5,669 nt of DNA, from the NCBI GenBank assembly GCA_017503945.1, contig JAFVSB010000028.1, positions 1-5,669 on the forward strand, given 5' to 3'. This document shows, one piece after another, positions 1-5,089 of this stretch. The notes beneath the pieces were generated by a model. It ran no database searches, was not told the DNA's origin, and saw only the letters and a list, made by a program, of their open reading frames with translations. The position numbers and the translations under genes are program-made. Source of the stretch: Clostridia bacterium (lineage in GTDB: Bacteria; Bacillota; Clostridia; UMGS1810). Every line of letters starts with the position of its first letter. Position 1 is the first letter of the stretch.

Positions 1-364
1 AATAGCTGCAGTTGTTTTCGATAGCCAAAGCAAACAGTTCATCACCATATGTGGCAACGAGCTCTTTGTTGGATGTGACAACTGTTTTACCTGCCGAGAG
101 CATCTTGCGGGTGAAAGTGTTGGCAGGCTCAACGCCTCCCATAGTTTCCACAACAATTGATACTTCGGGATCGTTTGCTATATTATCTACATTATCAGTG
201 AAAAGATGACTCTCGGGATGAGAAGAAAAATCTCTGATATCAAGGATATATTTGATGTCGATTGGAGAGAGAGTAGTTTGGGTGATTTGAGCAGCATTTT
301 CTCTTAAAACCTCATATACACCTGAGCCTACAACTCCAAAACCTATAATTGCAATTTTTGTCAT
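1..364 (-). CDS. hom: Homoserine dehydrogenase, N-terminal part (cut by window edge)
   Basis: NAD(P)-dependent homoserine dehydrogenase reduces aspartate semialdehyde to homoserine in the cytoplasm, the branch point towards threonine and methionine. The 121 codons visible start MTKIAIIGFGVVGSG, a Rossmann nucleotide-binding loop with GxGxxG at residues 8-13. They continue through VVETMGG (71-77) and TVVTSNKELVA (94-104), the family's conserved block with the Asn-Lys pair at 99-100. The family is normally about 400 residues or more, so the catalytic and any ACT domain lie beyond position 1. The ATG at 362-364 is supported by a GGAGG at 373-377 with 8-bp spacing and by a consensus promoter about 40 bp upstream. 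It lies 96 bp downstream of dnaX in the same direction but has its own promoter. The leader is only about 30 nt, too short for a T-box or other large riboswitch. The assignment is firm for the family; cofactor preference cannot be read. Confidence 0.93.
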   Translation of the reverse strand, partial: MTKIAIIGFGVVGSGVYEVLRENAAQITQTTLSPIDIKYILDIRDFSSHPESHLFTDNVDNIANDPEVSIVVETMGGVEPANTFTRKMLSAGKTVVTSNKELVATYGDELFALAIENNCSY

Positions 365-400
365 TGGTTAAACCTCCAAATATCCTGAATTTAATTGTAT

Positions 401-429
401 ATTATACCATAACAGTGATGATATGTCAA
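401..429 (-). promoter_or_regulatory. SigA promoter of hom
   Basis: On the minus strand a perfect -35 TTGACA (424-429) is followed by exactly 17 bp and a perfect -10 TATAAT (401-406). The predicted start is near 394, giving a leader of about 30 nt that contains the ribosome binding site. This is the strongest match to consensus in the window and sits in the short gap after dnaX, so hom does not need dnaX transcription. No operator or attenuator is visible. Confidence 0.88.
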
Positions 430-460
430 TGTTTACAAAGCGCATATTTGCACAAACTTA

Positions 461-2086
461 TCAGTCAAGATTGAAATTAGATGGGAAATCTTTACCCATA
501 GCACCCAAACTCTGAAACAAATCATCACCAGACACTGAACTGTGAATGTCATCAGACGAAATCCTGACATTGACATCACTGCCAACAACGGAAGCTATTG
601 CAGCATTTATTGCATCAAGATTGGTCTTTTCGCTAAGGGCATGACGATTATCAGGATTGGACACACAAAGGTATAAAGTGTTGTCAGCAGCCTTCACATC
701 TACACCATAAAGCAAAGCGCAAAGAGTAATTTTGCCGTTAGAAGCCAAAGCAGATGTGATGTCATTCCATTTGGCAGCTGCCTGCGATGCAGCACTGTGT
801 TTGGCTTGAGACGCGTCAAAAGCAGGTTCATCGTCCTGCAGTGGCGGCTCAGGCAAAGGAATGTCATCGGTAGGGGCAGGTGAGATTTTATCAATACAAG
901 GTGCAGTCTCATCGAGCACAGGGGCAGAAAAACCGCCTTGTGAAACAGCACAGAGCTTTGCCTCAAGAGAAGAAATTCTTGCATTTAAAGAGTCATAATC
1001 ATCATTCATGGAAGGCGTTGTCAAACGAATAAGCGCACATTCGCACAACACTCTGTGAGATGAAAAGGTCTTGAATGAAACTATGCAATCAGTGAGAATA
1101 TTGATGCAATTGACCAAAAAAGGAACATCAAATTTATCGGCACAGCTTTCGAGATACTGCTTTTTTATCTTGCTTGCAGAAAAATTTTCGCGATTAATTT
1201 TGTACATTATAATTTCTCGAAAAACCGACAAAAGCCCCTTGGCAATGTTATCAAAGTTTTTGCCCGATGAAACACAGTCATTGAAGCGGCGCAGTGCCGA
1301 AACTGTGTCACCCAAAGCAACATCACCCGCAAAATCATAGAGGGTTTTATCATCAACAGCACCCACAACATTGGTGACTTTATCTAAGGTGAGCTCACCA
1401 TCCGAAAACGCAAGGCACTGGTCGAGAATGCTGAGCGAGTCACGCATTGAGCCATCACCCAGATATGCAACATATTCGAGTGCATCATCGGTTGCCGTTA
1501 TACCCTCTGAGAAAAGTATGGATTTTATGTTGGAAACAATGTCTGAAATCGAGATGGTTTTAAAATCAAAGCGCTGGCACCTTGAAAGTATGGTTGCCGG
1601 AATTTGCTGAATTTCGGTGGTGGCAAGTATGAAAATGACATGTGCAGGAGGTTCTTCCAGAGTTTTAAGCAATGCATTGAATGCACCTTTGGAAAGCATG
1701 TGAACCTCATCTATTATAAAAACCTTGTATTTACCCATGGTGGGAACATAGCTCACCTGTGATATAATATCGCGGATATTGTCAACACCTGTGTTAGATG
1801 CGGCGTCGATTTCCTGAACATCAAGGCACACTTCACCCAGAATTGATTTGCACACTTCACACTCATTGCAGGGGTTGCCGTCTATGGGTGATGCACAGTT
1901 TACCGCCCTGCTCAGAATCTTTGCGGTGGTGGTCTTACCTGTGCCGCGGGTGCCCGTGAACAGATAGGCATGTGCAACAGTGCCACAGTTTATTTCGTTT
2001 CTTATGGTTTGCGTGATATGCTGCTGGCCGATTACATCATCAAATTTCATCGGACGCCATTTTCTGTACAGTGCCTGATATGCCAT
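461..2086 (-). CDS. dnaX: DNA polymerase III subunit tau (clamp-loader ATPase)
   Basis: DnaX is the AAA+ motor of the clamp loader, which opens the beta sliding clamp and places it on primed DNA; tau also links polymerase cores at the fork. The 541-residue product begins MAYQALYRKWRP, the classic DnaX start. It has Walker A GTRGTGKT (45-52), a four-cysteine zinc module (C64, C73, C76, C79), Walker B IIDEVH (124-129), sensor 1 ATT (155-157), the arginine-finger motif SRC (168-170) and sensor 2 GSMRD (212-216). A helical collar follows (about 224-360), then a Pro/Asp/Ala-rich linker (about 384-435) and a C-terminal domain (about 438-541). The length is usual for Bacillota. GAGGTGAT lies 5-6 bp before the ATG. 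The SRP RNA gene lies immediately upstream, as in Bacillus, but ybaB-recR do not follow. No promoter is evident between the SRP RNA and the start codon, so read-through is inferred. Codons 307-309 (ATA AAA AAG) form a slippery-type heptamer; its significance is uncertain. Confidence 0.97.
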   Translation of the reverse strand: MAYQALYRKWRPMKFDDVIGQQHITQTIRNEINCGTVAHAYLFTGTRGTGKTTTAKILSRAVNCASPIDGNPCNECEVCKSILGEVCLDVQEIDAASNTGVDNIRDIISQVSYVPTMGKYKVFIIDEVHMLSKGAFNALLKTLEEPPAHVIFILATTEIQQIPATILSRCQRFDFKTISISDIVSNIKSILFSEGITATDDALEYVAYLGDGSMRDSLSILDQCLAFSDGELTLDKVTNVVGAVDDKTLYDFAGDVALGDTVSALRRFNDCVSSGKNFDNIAKGLLSVFREIIMYKINRENFSASKIKKQYLESCADKFDVPFLVNCINILTDCIVSFKTFSSHRVLCECALIRLTTPSMNDDYDSLNARISSLEAKLCAVSQGGFSAPVLDETAPCIDKISPAPTDDIPLPEPPLQDDEPAFDASQAKHSAASQAAAKWNDITSALASNGKITLCALLYGVDVKAADNTLYLCVSNPDNRHALSEKTNLDAINAAIASVVGSDVNVRISSDDIHSSVSGDDLFQSLGAMGKDFPSNFNLD

Positions 2087-2109
2087 AATATATCACCTCG
2101 ACTGAATTG

Positions 2110-2124
2110 TTTTGATAATCAAAA
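2110..2124. repeat. Short perfect inverted repeat between SRP RNA and dnaX
   Basis: TTTTGAT and ATCAAAA form a 7+1+7 dyad in the 34-bp gap between the SRP RNA 3' end and dnaX. It overlaps the T7 tract that ends the RNA. It could be a weak AT hairpin affecting read-through, a protein site, or chance in AT-rich DNA. No function can be assigned. Confidence 0.35.
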
Positions 2125-2394
2125 AAAGTCGTACATCTTTAAATCGAATTACGCTCCTTAAGCGTTTGCCGTGTGAGATAACTCAGGTCGGGCACCCTCG
2201 CGGCACATATGCTGACATGCTTATGGCTGCTTGATTCCTCACCTGACCAGGTTCACAAGCGCACATTGCGCAAGACCCGACCATCAACATTACTCAAACG
2301 GTACTACTTAAAAAGCGGCACCCTCAATAAAGATATCACCCTTGCTATAGCGGATTGCAAGTACAGGGCACCGCTACCGCCCCGGCTGTACGAC
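2121..2394 (-). ncRNA. ffs: Signal recognition particle RNA, large bacterial type (scRNA)
   Basis: This is the RNA core of the signal recognition particle; with Ffh it targets nascent membrane and secreted proteins to FtsY and the Sec translocon. The minus strand shows the Alu-domain consensus: GGGGCGGTAGCGGTGCCCTG followed by TACTTGCAATCCGCT near the 5' end. The universally conserved Ffh-binding hairpin is also present: GTCAGG, UGA-GGAA-UCA, then AGCAGCC, with the GGAA tetraloop at 2235-2238. The Alu return strand GTGCCGCGAGGGTGCC follows. The 5' GUCGUACA (2387-2394) is perfectly complementary to 3' UGUACGAC (2128-2135), forming helix 1 as in Bacillus scRNA, and U7 (2121-2127) follows. From the predicted start at 2394 the RNA is about 267 nt to the end of helix 1, close to the roughly 270 nt known for Bacillus subtilis. 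The dnaX neighbour matches the Bacillus arrangement. The ends are inferred from promoter position and pairing. Confidence 0.95.
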
Positions 2395-2400
2395 TTATAT

Positions 2401-2429
2401 ATTATACTACAAACTATTTGAAATATCAA
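2401..2429 (-). promoter_or_regulatory. SigA promoter of the SRP RNA gene
   Basis: On the minus strand -35 TTGATA (2424-2429), 17 bp, then -10 TATAAT (2401-2406). The predicted start is a G at 2394, exactly the first base of the 5' strand of SRP helix 1, so promoter and RNA end support each other. The DNA upstream (2430-2447) is almost all A/T and could act as an UP element. It probably also drives dnaX by read-through (inference). The -35 lies only 18 bp past the stop of the MATE gene. Confidence 0.85.
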
Positions 2430-2447
2430 GATATATTTTCAAATATT

Positions 2448-3812
2448 TTATTGCTCAAGCATTTTGCGTATTGCTTTTTTCCTTATAATCATGTAATAAA
2501 CAAAGTGCATGCATATTACAACAAGCCATGATACAGGCCAACACAAAAACAAAGTGAATATTGAACGCTTAAGGGGCAAAACAAATATAATCCACAGTAT
2601 GCGCAAGCCGCAGGCTCCAACAAGAGCATTGATAGCCGTTATCACAGAATATCCAAGACCTCTGAGTGCACCTGCCATAACCTCCATTGCTCCGCATATA
2701 AAGTATGGCAGACCTGTAAGGATCATTCTTACTTTGGCAAATTCGATAGCTTCGGGAGAGTCGGTTATATATATGCTAAGAAGCGGATTGGCAAAAACAA
2801 CTGTCATAAGACCCAAGCTAAAGCCTACCACTATAACACACAACATAGGTATGTATATTGATTTGCTGAGTCGTTTTTCGTCTTTGGCGCCATAGTTCTG
2901 GCTCACAGCGGTCATGGTTGCCTGATAAAAAGCATTCATGGCAGTATAGACAAAACCCTCTATGTTAGATGCTGCCGCGCTACCCGCTATGGCAGCTGTG
3001 CCAAAAGAGTTGACGGCAGATTGAATAACAGAATTGGAAAGCGAAAAAACCGAGCTCTGCAATGCCGCAGGAACACCTATTTTAAGAATTTGCGAAAGCT
3101 CTTCTTTATAAAACCTGAGGTTTTTAAAGACAAGAGCGTATGCCCGCTCAGATTTGGCAAGAATGTAGATGATTATGATTGCCGAGAGATAGTTGGCAAC
3201 GGCAGTGGAAATGGCAACACCTGCAACACCCATGTGAAACACGATTACAAGAACAAGATTTAATATCACATTTACCAGGCCTGTGGCGGCAAGGATATAC
3301 AGCGGGCGCTTTGTGTCACCTACTGCACGAAGAATAGATGCTGCAAAGTTATATATAAGCGATGCAGGAACACCGAAAAAATAGATGCGCATGTAGAGCA
3401 CTGCTCCGCTAAACACTTGACCCTGCGGAGTGCCCATGAGCCTGAGAAGAGGTGCAGAGAAAAACACACCAAGAAAACAAGCAACCAAGCCGGCAATACA
3501 TGCAAGAAGCATAGAGGTGTGAACTGCGCGGTGTACCCCTTGGGAATCTCCGGCTCCGAACCTTCGAGACACAACAACACTTGCTCCCACTGAAAGCCCA
3601 ATGCACAAATTGACAATGAGCGCATTGAGAGAACTGGTGGCACCAACAGATGCCATGGCTGAGCTACCCGACCAGCGGCTGACCACAATAATATCGGCTG
3701 CATTATAGAGAAGCTGCAAGACATTGCCAAGAATAAGCGGAACAACAAATATCATGACATTTTTGAAAATTGAGCCTTTTGACATATCGAGCTCATATGT
3801 GCGACTACTCAT
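2448..3812 (-). CDS. MATE family efflux transporter (NorM/DinF superfamily)
   Basis: This is a cytoplasmic-membrane secondary transporter; characterised MATE proteins export cationic drugs and metabolites in exchange for Na+ or H+, but the substrate here cannot be read. The 454 residues match the usual MATE length and 12-helix pattern, with two homologous halves. The first half has VGATSSLNALIVNLCIGLSV (56-75) then SRRFGAGD (82-89) and LRAVGDTKRP (161-170). The second half mirrors it with SQNYGAKD (304-311) and GALRGLGYS (381-389). The ATG at 3810-3812 has GGAGGTC at 3819-3825 and its own promoter. The protein ends KMLEQ at TAA (2448-2450). No strong terminator follows; a weak AT-rich inverted repeat (2416-2444) lies just beyond the stop. 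No regulator gene is adjacent, so expression may be constitutive. No truncation or frameshift is seen. Confidence 0.93.
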   Translation of the reverse strand: MSSRTYELDMSKGSIFKNVMIFVVPLILGNVLQLLYNAADIIVVSRWSGSSAMASVGATSSLNALIVNLCIGLSVGASVVVSRRFGAGDSQGVHRAVHTSMLLACIAGLVACFLGVFFSAPLLRLMGTPQGQVFSGAVLYMRIYFFGVPASLIYNFAASILRAVGDTKRPLYILAATGLVNVILNLVLVIVFHMGVAGVAISTAVANYLSAIIIIYILAKSERAYALVFKNLRFYKEELSQILKIGVPAALQSSVFSLSNSVIQSAVNSFGTAAIAGSAAASNIEGFVYTAMNAFYQATMTAVSQNYGAKDEKRLSKSIYIPMLCVIVVGFSLGLMTVVFANPLLSIYITDSPEAIEFAKVRMILTGLPYFICGAMEVMAGALRGLGYSVITAINALVGACGLRILWIIFVLPLKRSIFTLFLCWPVSWLVVICMHFVYYMIIRKKAIRKMLEQ

Positions 3813-3850
3813 AGTGCAGACCTCCAGAAGTGTATTTCAAACATGCTTTA

Positions 3851-3879
3851 ATTATAGCCCTATTTAAGGTTAAAGTCAA
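3851..3879 (-). promoter_or_regulatory. SigA promoter of the MATE transporter gene
   Basis: On the minus strand -35 TTGACT (3874-3879), 17 bp, -10 TATAAT (3851-3856). The predicted start is near 3844, giving a leader of about 31 nt with the ribosome binding site. It lies just past the terminator of the upstream tRNA, so the gene is probably transcribed on its own. Confidence 0.85.
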
Positions 3880-3900
3880 TGCTTACGGAACTCGAACTAA

Positions 3901-3938
3901 CTAAAAGAAAAACGACACCGCAAAATGCAGTGTCGTTT
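3901..3938 (-). terminator. Intrinsic terminator of tRNA-Arg
   Basis: On the minus strand a 14-bp stem (3909-3922 with 3926-3939, including one G-U pair at 3929/3919) closes a 3-nt loop (3923-3925) and is followed by TTTTTCTTTT. The stem's outermost base is the terminal A of the tRNA CCA, so hairpin and tRNA abut. The structure is U-tailed only on the minus strand. Confidence 0.9.
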
Positions 3939-4015
<77 letters not shown>

Positions 4016-4033
4016 ATATCAGCAACGAATGAT

Positions 4034-4062
4034 ATTATAGCACACTATAAAAATAAAATCAA
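4034..4062 (-). promoter_or_regulatory. SigA promoter of tRNA-Arg
   Basis: On the minus strand -35 TTGATT (4057-4062), 17 bp, -10 TATAAT (4034-4039). The predicted start is near 4027, about 12 nt before the mature tRNA 5' end at 4015, consistent with a short leader removed by RNase P. A/T tracts upstream could serve as an UP element. It is divergent from the thiT promoter, with -35 boxes about 44 bp apart. Confidence 0.85.
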
Positions 4063-4106
4063 GTGTTTTTTTGAAAAAAATTTCAAAAAAATTTTTCAGT
4101 TTTTTG
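4063..4106. promoter_or_regulatory. AT-tract region between divergent promoters (possible shared UP element / bent DNA)
   Basis: The segment between the two -35 boxes is nearly pure A/T, with runs T7 (4066-4072), A7 (4074-4080), A7 (4085-4091), T5 (4092-4096) and T6 (4100-4105) spaced about 9-12 bp apart. Such tracts upstream of -35 are typical of UP elements contacting the RNA polymerase alpha subunit and of intrinsically curved DNA. The role is inferred; the tracts are seen directly. Confidence 0.5.
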
Positions 4107-4135
4107 TTGACTCCAACCATTAAAAATGGTATAAT
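4107..4135 (+). promoter_or_regulatory. SigA promoter of the thiT riboswitch transcript
   Basis: -35 TTGACT (4107-4112), 17 bp, -10 TATAAT (4130-4135). The predicted start near 4142 coincides with the first bases of the TPP aptamer, so the transcript has essentially no extra 5' sequence. The spacer contains a 6-bp inverted repeat, ACCATT-AAA-AATGGT (4116-4130), that reaches into the -10. Confidence 0.88.
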
Positions 4136-4141
4136 GTGTCA

Positions 4142-4232
4142 CAGATTGGGGAGCTTGCGCAAGCAGGCTGAGAGGGAGTATATTGCTGCTCCGACCCGTA
4201 ACCTGATTTGGGTAATGCCAACGTAGGTAAAT
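4142..4232 (+). promoter_or_regulatory. TPP riboswitch aptamer (THI element)
   Basis: This RNA aptamer binds thiamine pyrophosphate. The conserved THI-box blocks occur in order: GGGG (4148-4151), GCTGAGA (4167-4173), ACCCGTAACCTGAT (4194-4207), TAATGCC (4213-4219) and CGTAGG (4222-4227). Predicted helices are P2 (GGGG with CCC at 4195-4197), P3 as GCUU/AAGC around 4153-4164, and an optional P3a hairpin GGAGUA/UGCUCC (4175-4180 with 4187-4192). P1 is short and weak in my fold. The element precedes a thiamine transporter gene, the expected target. The exact 5' and 3' limits are approximate. Confidence 0.96.
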
Positions 4233-4246
4233 ATTTTTACTTTTTC

Positions 4247-4275
4247 GGCATGCCTTTTGGGGTGTGTCTTTTTTT
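4247..4275 (+). terminator. Riboswitch expression-platform terminator
   Basis: GGCAUGCC (4247-4254) pairs with GGUGUGUC (4261-4268) around a 6-nt loop, with three G-U pairs, and U7 (4269-4275) follows at once. An alternative helix exists: AUGCC (4215-4219) in the aptamer can pair with GGCAU (4247-4251), extended by AGGUAAA (4225-4231) with UUUACUU (4236-4242). The two structures are mutually exclusive. The inferred logic is that TPP binding holds 4215-4227 in the aptamer and allows termination, while without TPP the antiterminator forms and thiT is expressed. Confidence 0.75.
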
Positions 4276-4324
4276 GTTTGATAAAGCTGCAGATTTACAA
4301 ACAAGCCACCAAAAGTGCTGTCAA

Positions 4325-4334
4325 GGGTAATGCC
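4325..4334 (+). repeat. 10-nt direct copy of aptamer segment in the thiT leader
   Basis: GGGTAATGCC here is identical to 4210-4219 within the TPP aptamer. It lies downstream of the leader terminator and about 20 bp before the ribosome binding site. It contains AUGCC, so like the aptamer copy it could pair with GGCAU of the terminator stem. It could be chance, a remnant of a duplicated aptamer, or a second structural switch. The rest of the leader (4276-4353) shows no other clear element. Confidence 0.4.
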
Positions 4335-4368
4335 CAAACATCACAAATTATATAGGAGATGTTTGATT

Positions 4369-5022
4369 ATGAAAACCAAAAAGTTAGTAACCACTGCAAT
4401 GCTATTGGCATTTGCGCTTGTATTGTCACTTATTCAGGTGATTCAGATGCCGTTTGGCGGCTCGGTAACGCTTGTGTCGATGCTGCCTGTTATTCTCATA
4501 GGCTATATGTATGGCACAAGGTGGGGAATACTCTCGGCCTTTGTGTATTCAATTTTGCAATTGCTCGCAGGCATGGGAACCGTATCGTCATTCTTTTTGC
4601 CTGGTGAAGGACAAATGGCTCTGCCGAGCGCCATTTGCATATGCATGATAGATTACATTCTTGCCTACAGCGTGCTTGGATTTGGCGGCATTTTCAGAGG
4701 CAAGCTAAAAACGCCAACAGCTCAAATTTGCTTTGGAGCAATTGTTGCCATGATGCTAAGATACCTTATGCACATCATTTCGGGTGCAATATTCTTTGGA
4801 GCATGGGCCGAGTGGTTTTTTGCTGATTCTACGGGACTTTCGCAAATTTCGTTTATGGCAGGATTTTGCGATTGGGTAATGAATAGCATGAAGGGAAACA
4901 CTCTTAGTATATTTTATTCCGTAGTATACAACGGAGCGTATATGATTCCTGAAATTATCATTACCACCATATTCATTCCAATAGTATACAAAATTCTTAA
5001 CAAAGCAAAAGTTTTTGAATAA
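4369..5022 (+). CDS. thiT: Thiamine transporter, ECF S component
   Basis: ThiT is the membrane substrate-binding subunit of an energy-coupling factor transporter; it captures thiamine and works with the shared EcfA/EcfA'/EcfT module, which is encoded elsewhere. With the ATG at 4369 the protein has 217 residues and about six hydrophobic helices. Family signatures include GYMYGTRWGILSAFVYSILQ (45-64), RYLMHIISGAIFFG (131-144) and YSVVYNGAYMIPE (183-195). H135, Y183 and N188 appear to align with thiamine-binding residues of Lactococcus ThiT (alignment from memory). AGGAG (4354-4358) lies 10 bp before this start. An in-frame GTG at 4315 would add 18 polar residues without a ribosome binding site and is rejected. 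It is longer than the roughly 180-residue Lactococcus protein because of an extra segment at about 147-180 before the last helix. It is controlled by the TPP riboswitch and followed by a terminator, so it is monocistronic. Confidence 0.94.
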   Translation: MKTKKLVTTAMLLAFALVLSLIQVIQMPFGGSVTLVSMLPVILIGYMYGTRWGILSAFVYSILQLLAGMGTVSSFFLPGEGQMALPSAICICMIDYILAYSVLGFGGIFRGKLKTPTAQICFGAIVAMMLRYLMHIISGAIFFGAWAEWFFADSTGLSQISFMAGFCDWVMNSMKGNTLSIFYSVVYNGAYMIPEIIITTIFIPIVYKILNKAKVFE

Positions 5023-5040
5023 AACAAAACCGCGTTCTTT

Positions 5041-5082
5041 AGGTGGGTAGTGATAATTATCATTACCCACCTGTTTATTTTT
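5041..5082 (+). terminator. Intrinsic terminator of thiT, between convergent genes
   Basis: A near-perfect palindrome: arms 5041-5056 and 5057-5072 are complementary over 16 positions, with one pair that is G-U in the plus-strand RNA and an A-C mismatch in the minus-strand RNA. The plus-strand RNA continues GUUUAUUUUU. It lies 18 bp past the thiT stop and 17 bp from the end of the converging gene. It may also slow transcripts from the right, but a minus-strand U-tract is weak and distant. Confidence 0.88.
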
Positions 5083-5089
5083 GTGTCAT

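Noticed and set aside
12..209. 65-residue plus-strand open frame at the left edge
   Set aside because: It lies antisense to the homoserine dehydrogenase N-terminal domain, with no ribosome binding site.
365..400. T-box or other amino-acid-sensing leader upstream of hom
   Set aside because: The predicted transcript leader is only about 30 nt and contains just the ribosome binding site. There is no room for a specifier or antiterminator structure.
2209..2421. 70-residue open frame on the plus strand in the dnaX-MATE gap
   Set aside because: The interval is fully explained by the SRP RNA on the opposite strand, including its conserved Alu and Ffh-binding sequences.
2509..2895. 128-residue open frame on the plus strand opposite the MATE gene
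   Set aside because: It lies wholly antisense to a well-conserved transporter, has no convincing ribosome binding site or promoter, and resembles no family. The same applies to plus-strand frames at 3021-3263 and to minus-strand frames at 3320-3748 in other phases.
4315..4368. GTG at 4315 as an N-terminal extension of ThiT (18 extra residues)
   Set aside because: No ribosome binding site precedes it and the added residues are polar and basic. The ATG at 4369 has AGGAG at 4354-4358 and begins a typical short N-terminus before the first helix. An out-of-frame ATG at 4359 overlaps the ribosome binding site and opens only a shadow frame.
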